From Verrucomicrobiota bacterium (GTDB lineage: Bacteria > Verrucomicrobiota > Verrucomicrobiia > Limisphaerales > AV2), in the NCBI GenBank assembly GCA_003219675.1, contig QHPW01000038.1, positions 1 through 9,086 of the forward strand: a DNA stretch of 9,086 bases, written 5' to 3'. The position numbers and the translations under genes are program-made. This document shows positions 7,747 to 9,086 of the stretch, piece by piece (position 1 is the stretch's first letter; each line of letters starts with the position of its first letter). The notes under the pieces were generated by a model. That model was not told the origin of the DNA. It did no database searches and saw nothing but the letters and a program-made list of their open reading frames with translations.

Positions 7747-7941
7747 TCAGCGTGCCGCCTCCCGTTTAACGTCATCCCAACGGACCCAATTGTGGCGATC
7801 CTGATCGTCCAGCAACCGCGCCAGTTCTCGCCGATAAGCGGGATCCGAAGGGTGAAGCTGGTCATTGATAAAGGCGACTAACTCGGCCTGCTCGGTCAGA
7901 GAAAGCCCGGACACCTCACGCTTCAATTCTGCCAGACTCAT
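7747..7941 (-). CDS. Small antitoxin-like (addiction module) protein, toxin not seen
   Basis: A 64-residue protein from ATG 7941. It reads SLAELKREVSGLSLTEQAELVAFIND, then DPAYRRELARLLDDQDR and WVRWDDVKREAAR. This arrangement (a helical 'LS..EQAELVAF' start, 'DPAYR.EL.R...D', then 'W...DD.K') resembles short addiction-module antitoxins that precede RelE/ParE or PIN toxins. Family membership is by look only. The toxin would normally follow on the same strand, but just 35 bp separate this stop from the DUF1501 ATG, so it appears to be an orphan. A TATAAG at about 7947-7952 lies upstream and could be a -10 element, without a convincing -35. The gene sits between the lipoprotein gene (62-bp gap) and DUF1501. 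Confidence 0.55.
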   Translation of the reverse strand: MSLAELKREVSGLSLTEQAELVAFINDQLHPSDPAYRRELARLLDDQDRHNWVRWDDVKREAAR

Positions 7942-8003
7942 AGCTCACTTATACGCTGAAGCGACCACTTTCGCCATACGAAAATCCGCCGTGAACACCC
8001 TAA

Positions 8004-8369
8004 TTATCTGTTCGTTGCATCTGTCTGAATGACCATGTTTGTGACACCCGACCAGTCCGGGTATGCAACAACCCACTTGCTTCTGTCACCACTGTAAGGA
8101 ATCCGTTTCTTCAATGCCACATCTCCCTCTTTCACGCGAGCGTGATGAGAGATCGCGCCGAATGGCTCAAACAAAAAATAGTCATATCCGTCTTTCGAGC
8201 CTTGGTAGTAAACCTGGCCAGTAAGCGTGTTGTGCAAATTCACAGACTCTTTGCATTTCTGATCGTATTCCCTCCTGGTGATGGTCGGCATGCAGGCAAC
8301 GAGGAAAAAACAGAGGAAAAATGGCACGGCCCTGCGCATAGTTCTGACAGCGACAACAGTGATGTTCAT
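8004..8369 (-). CDS. Small putative lipoprotein of unknown function
   Basis: From ATG 8369 the protein has 121 residues; from ATG 8339 it has 111. The N-terminus is MNITVVAVRTMRRAVPFFLCFFLVAC, a lipoprotein signal with lipobox LVAC (acceptor Cys 26, or 16 with the inner start). The inner start gives the more usual signal length, while the outer start overlaps the DUF1553 stop as ATGA, so I give the longer form. The mature part (about 96 residues) has SVNLHNTLTGQVYYQGSKDGYDYFLFEPFG, KEGDVALKKRIPY and a polar end. I do not recognise the family. Base composition is visibly less GC-rich than the flanks (25 of 60 G/C at 8161-8220, against 42 of 60 at 5221-5280), which suggests an insertion between DUF1553 and DUF1501. 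Frame upstream of 8369 is only the shadow of DUF1553. Confidence 0.65.
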   Translation of the reverse strand: MNITVVAVRTMRRAVPFFLCFFLVACMPTITRREYDQKCKESVNLHNTLTGQVYYQGSKDGYDYFLFEPFGAISHHARVKEGDVALKKRIPYSGDRSKWVVAYPDWSGVTNMVIQTDATNR

Positions 8370-9086
8370 CCTTTCGTCAGCACTCCGTCCAAATTCAATA
8401 ATACATTCGCCACCGAGGTCCAGGCGGCGGCTTCGGCAACGCTCAGATTTTCCGGCAACGGGCCGAGCGGTTCGGTCGCCAGTTTCTTCGCGTCCGTTTC
8501 GTTGCCTCGGTATTGAGCGAGTTCTTTTTCGTAAAGTTCCACGAGCGTTCTGACTTGCTCTTCTTTCGGCGGACGCACCAGGCAGAGTCGCAGGCCGTAA
8601 CGAACGCGATCGGCGACGCTCTGGCCGCCTTCGCTCATAAGCCGGCGGGCGAGGGCTTGCGAGGCTTCGACATACACCGGGTCGTTGAGCGTCACGAAGG
8701 CTTGTAGCGGCGTGTTGGTGTGAATGCGGCGTACGGTGCAGGTCTCGCGGCTCGGGGCGTCGAACGTGGCCATGCTGGGATACGGCACGGTGCGGCGCCA
8801 GAAGGTGTAGAGGCCGCGGCGATAGCGGTCCTCGCCTTTGCTCGTCGCCCAGGTGCGTTCGCCGTTGAACGCCGCGCGCCAAAGACCGTCGGGTTGCCAC
8901 GGGTAAACGGATGGCCCGCCGACTTTGCGGCTCAACAGGCCGCTGAGCGCGAGCGCTTCATCGCGGACCATCTCGGCGTCGAGACGGCGTCGAGGCCCGC
9001 GCGATAACAGCCGGTTGCGCGGGTCCTTTTCCAACAATTCCGGCGTGACGCGCGAGGATTGCTGATAGCTCGCGCTCATTACCATC
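8366..9086 (-). CDS. DUF1553 (PSD1-type) protein, C-terminal part, 5' end beyond window
   Basis: The frame is open at the right edge and shows the last 240 or so residues, ending LLNLDGVLTKG and TGA (8366-8368). The sequence is a textbook DUF1553 end: VMSASYQQSSRVTPELLEKDP, NRLLSRGPRRRLDAEMVRDEALALSGLLS, GPSVYPWQPDGLW, RRGLYTFWRRTVPYPSMATFDAPSRE, RRIHTNTPLQAFVTLNDPVYVEAS, GLRLCLVRPPKEEQV and AAWTSVANVLLNLD. Full-length members carry cytochrome-like PSCyt1/DUF1549 domains upstream and are exported. They are abundant in planctomycetes and verrucomicrobia and usually stand next to a DUF1501 gene; a role in breaking down complex polysaccharides has been suggested, but the reaction is unknown. The ATG at 9085 is internal. 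Unlike several neighbours, this gene shows no lesion in the visible part. Confidence 0.9.
   Translation of the reverse strand, partial: MVMSASYQQSSRVTPELLEKDPRNRLLSRGPRRRLDAEMVRDEALALSGLLSRKVGGPSVYPWQPDGLWRAAFNGERTWATSKGEDRYRRGLYTFWRRTVPYPSMATFDAPSRETCTVRRIHTNTPLQAFVTLNDPVYVEASQALARRLMSEGGQSVADRVRYGLRLCLVRPPKEEQVRTLVELYEKELAQYRGNETDAKKLATEPLGPLPENLSVAEAAAWTSVANVLLNLDGVLTKG

Noticed and set aside
8370..8900. Long N-terminal extension of the small lipoprotein on the - strand
   Set aside because: This stretch is Arg/Ser-rich out-of-frame reading of DUF1553; the true gene begins at 8369 or 8339, where the signal sequence lies.

Overview
The window looks like a chromosomal stretch from a GC-rich member of the Planctomycetota-Verrucomicrobiota group, most likely a Verrucomicrobiota bacterium of the Pedosphaera/Limisphaerales kind. 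The evidence is the combination of a DUF1553 (PSD1-type) gene, a DUF1501 gene with a Tat signal, a pseudopilin with an H-x9-DG motif, a secreted PQQ-like beta-propeller protein and a BamD/LptE pair. This assignment rests on family recognition; no search was run. No tRNA, rRNA, CRISPR array or transposase was seen.

Left half, + strand (about 1-4250): the C-terminal end of a sodium/solute symporter; a BamD-like TPR protein and the lipoprotein LptE in one open frame; a PQQ-like beta-propeller protein; and a CBM9-like secreted protein. BamD inserts outer-membrane proteins and LptE helps place LPS, so this pair serves outer-membrane assembly. All three transcription units after the symporter carry a lesion. 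BamD has lost its own end and runs in frame into LptE. The propeller protein has its signal peptide in one frame and its body in another. The CBM9 gene is interrupted by a perfect inverted repeat (two 54-bp arms, 5-nt loop), and its natural C-terminus lies beyond it in another frame.

Middle, + strand (4253-5517): a short intergenic region with a REP-like inverted repeat and a possible promoter, then an intact leuB-type 3-isopropylmalate dehydrogenase (leucine biosynthesis).

Right half, - strand (5565-9086), in transcription order: the C-terminal part of a DUF1553 protein entering from the right edge, a small lipoprotein, an antitoxin-like protein without a toxin, a DUF1501 protein and a pseudopilin. 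Junctions are tight, two of them ATGA overlaps, so this is probably one operon. DUF1553 and DUF1501 genes are usually adjacent in this phylum; here a less GC-rich islet of two small genes separates them. The DUF1501 protein also appears to lack two conserved internal segments.

I found no new multi-gene defence or biosynthetic system. The most notable signal is the cluster of small rearrangements: one inverted duplication, two frame changes, and probable short deletions. It reflects either real gene decay by template switching or amplification/assembly error, and must be settled before these genes are interpreted.
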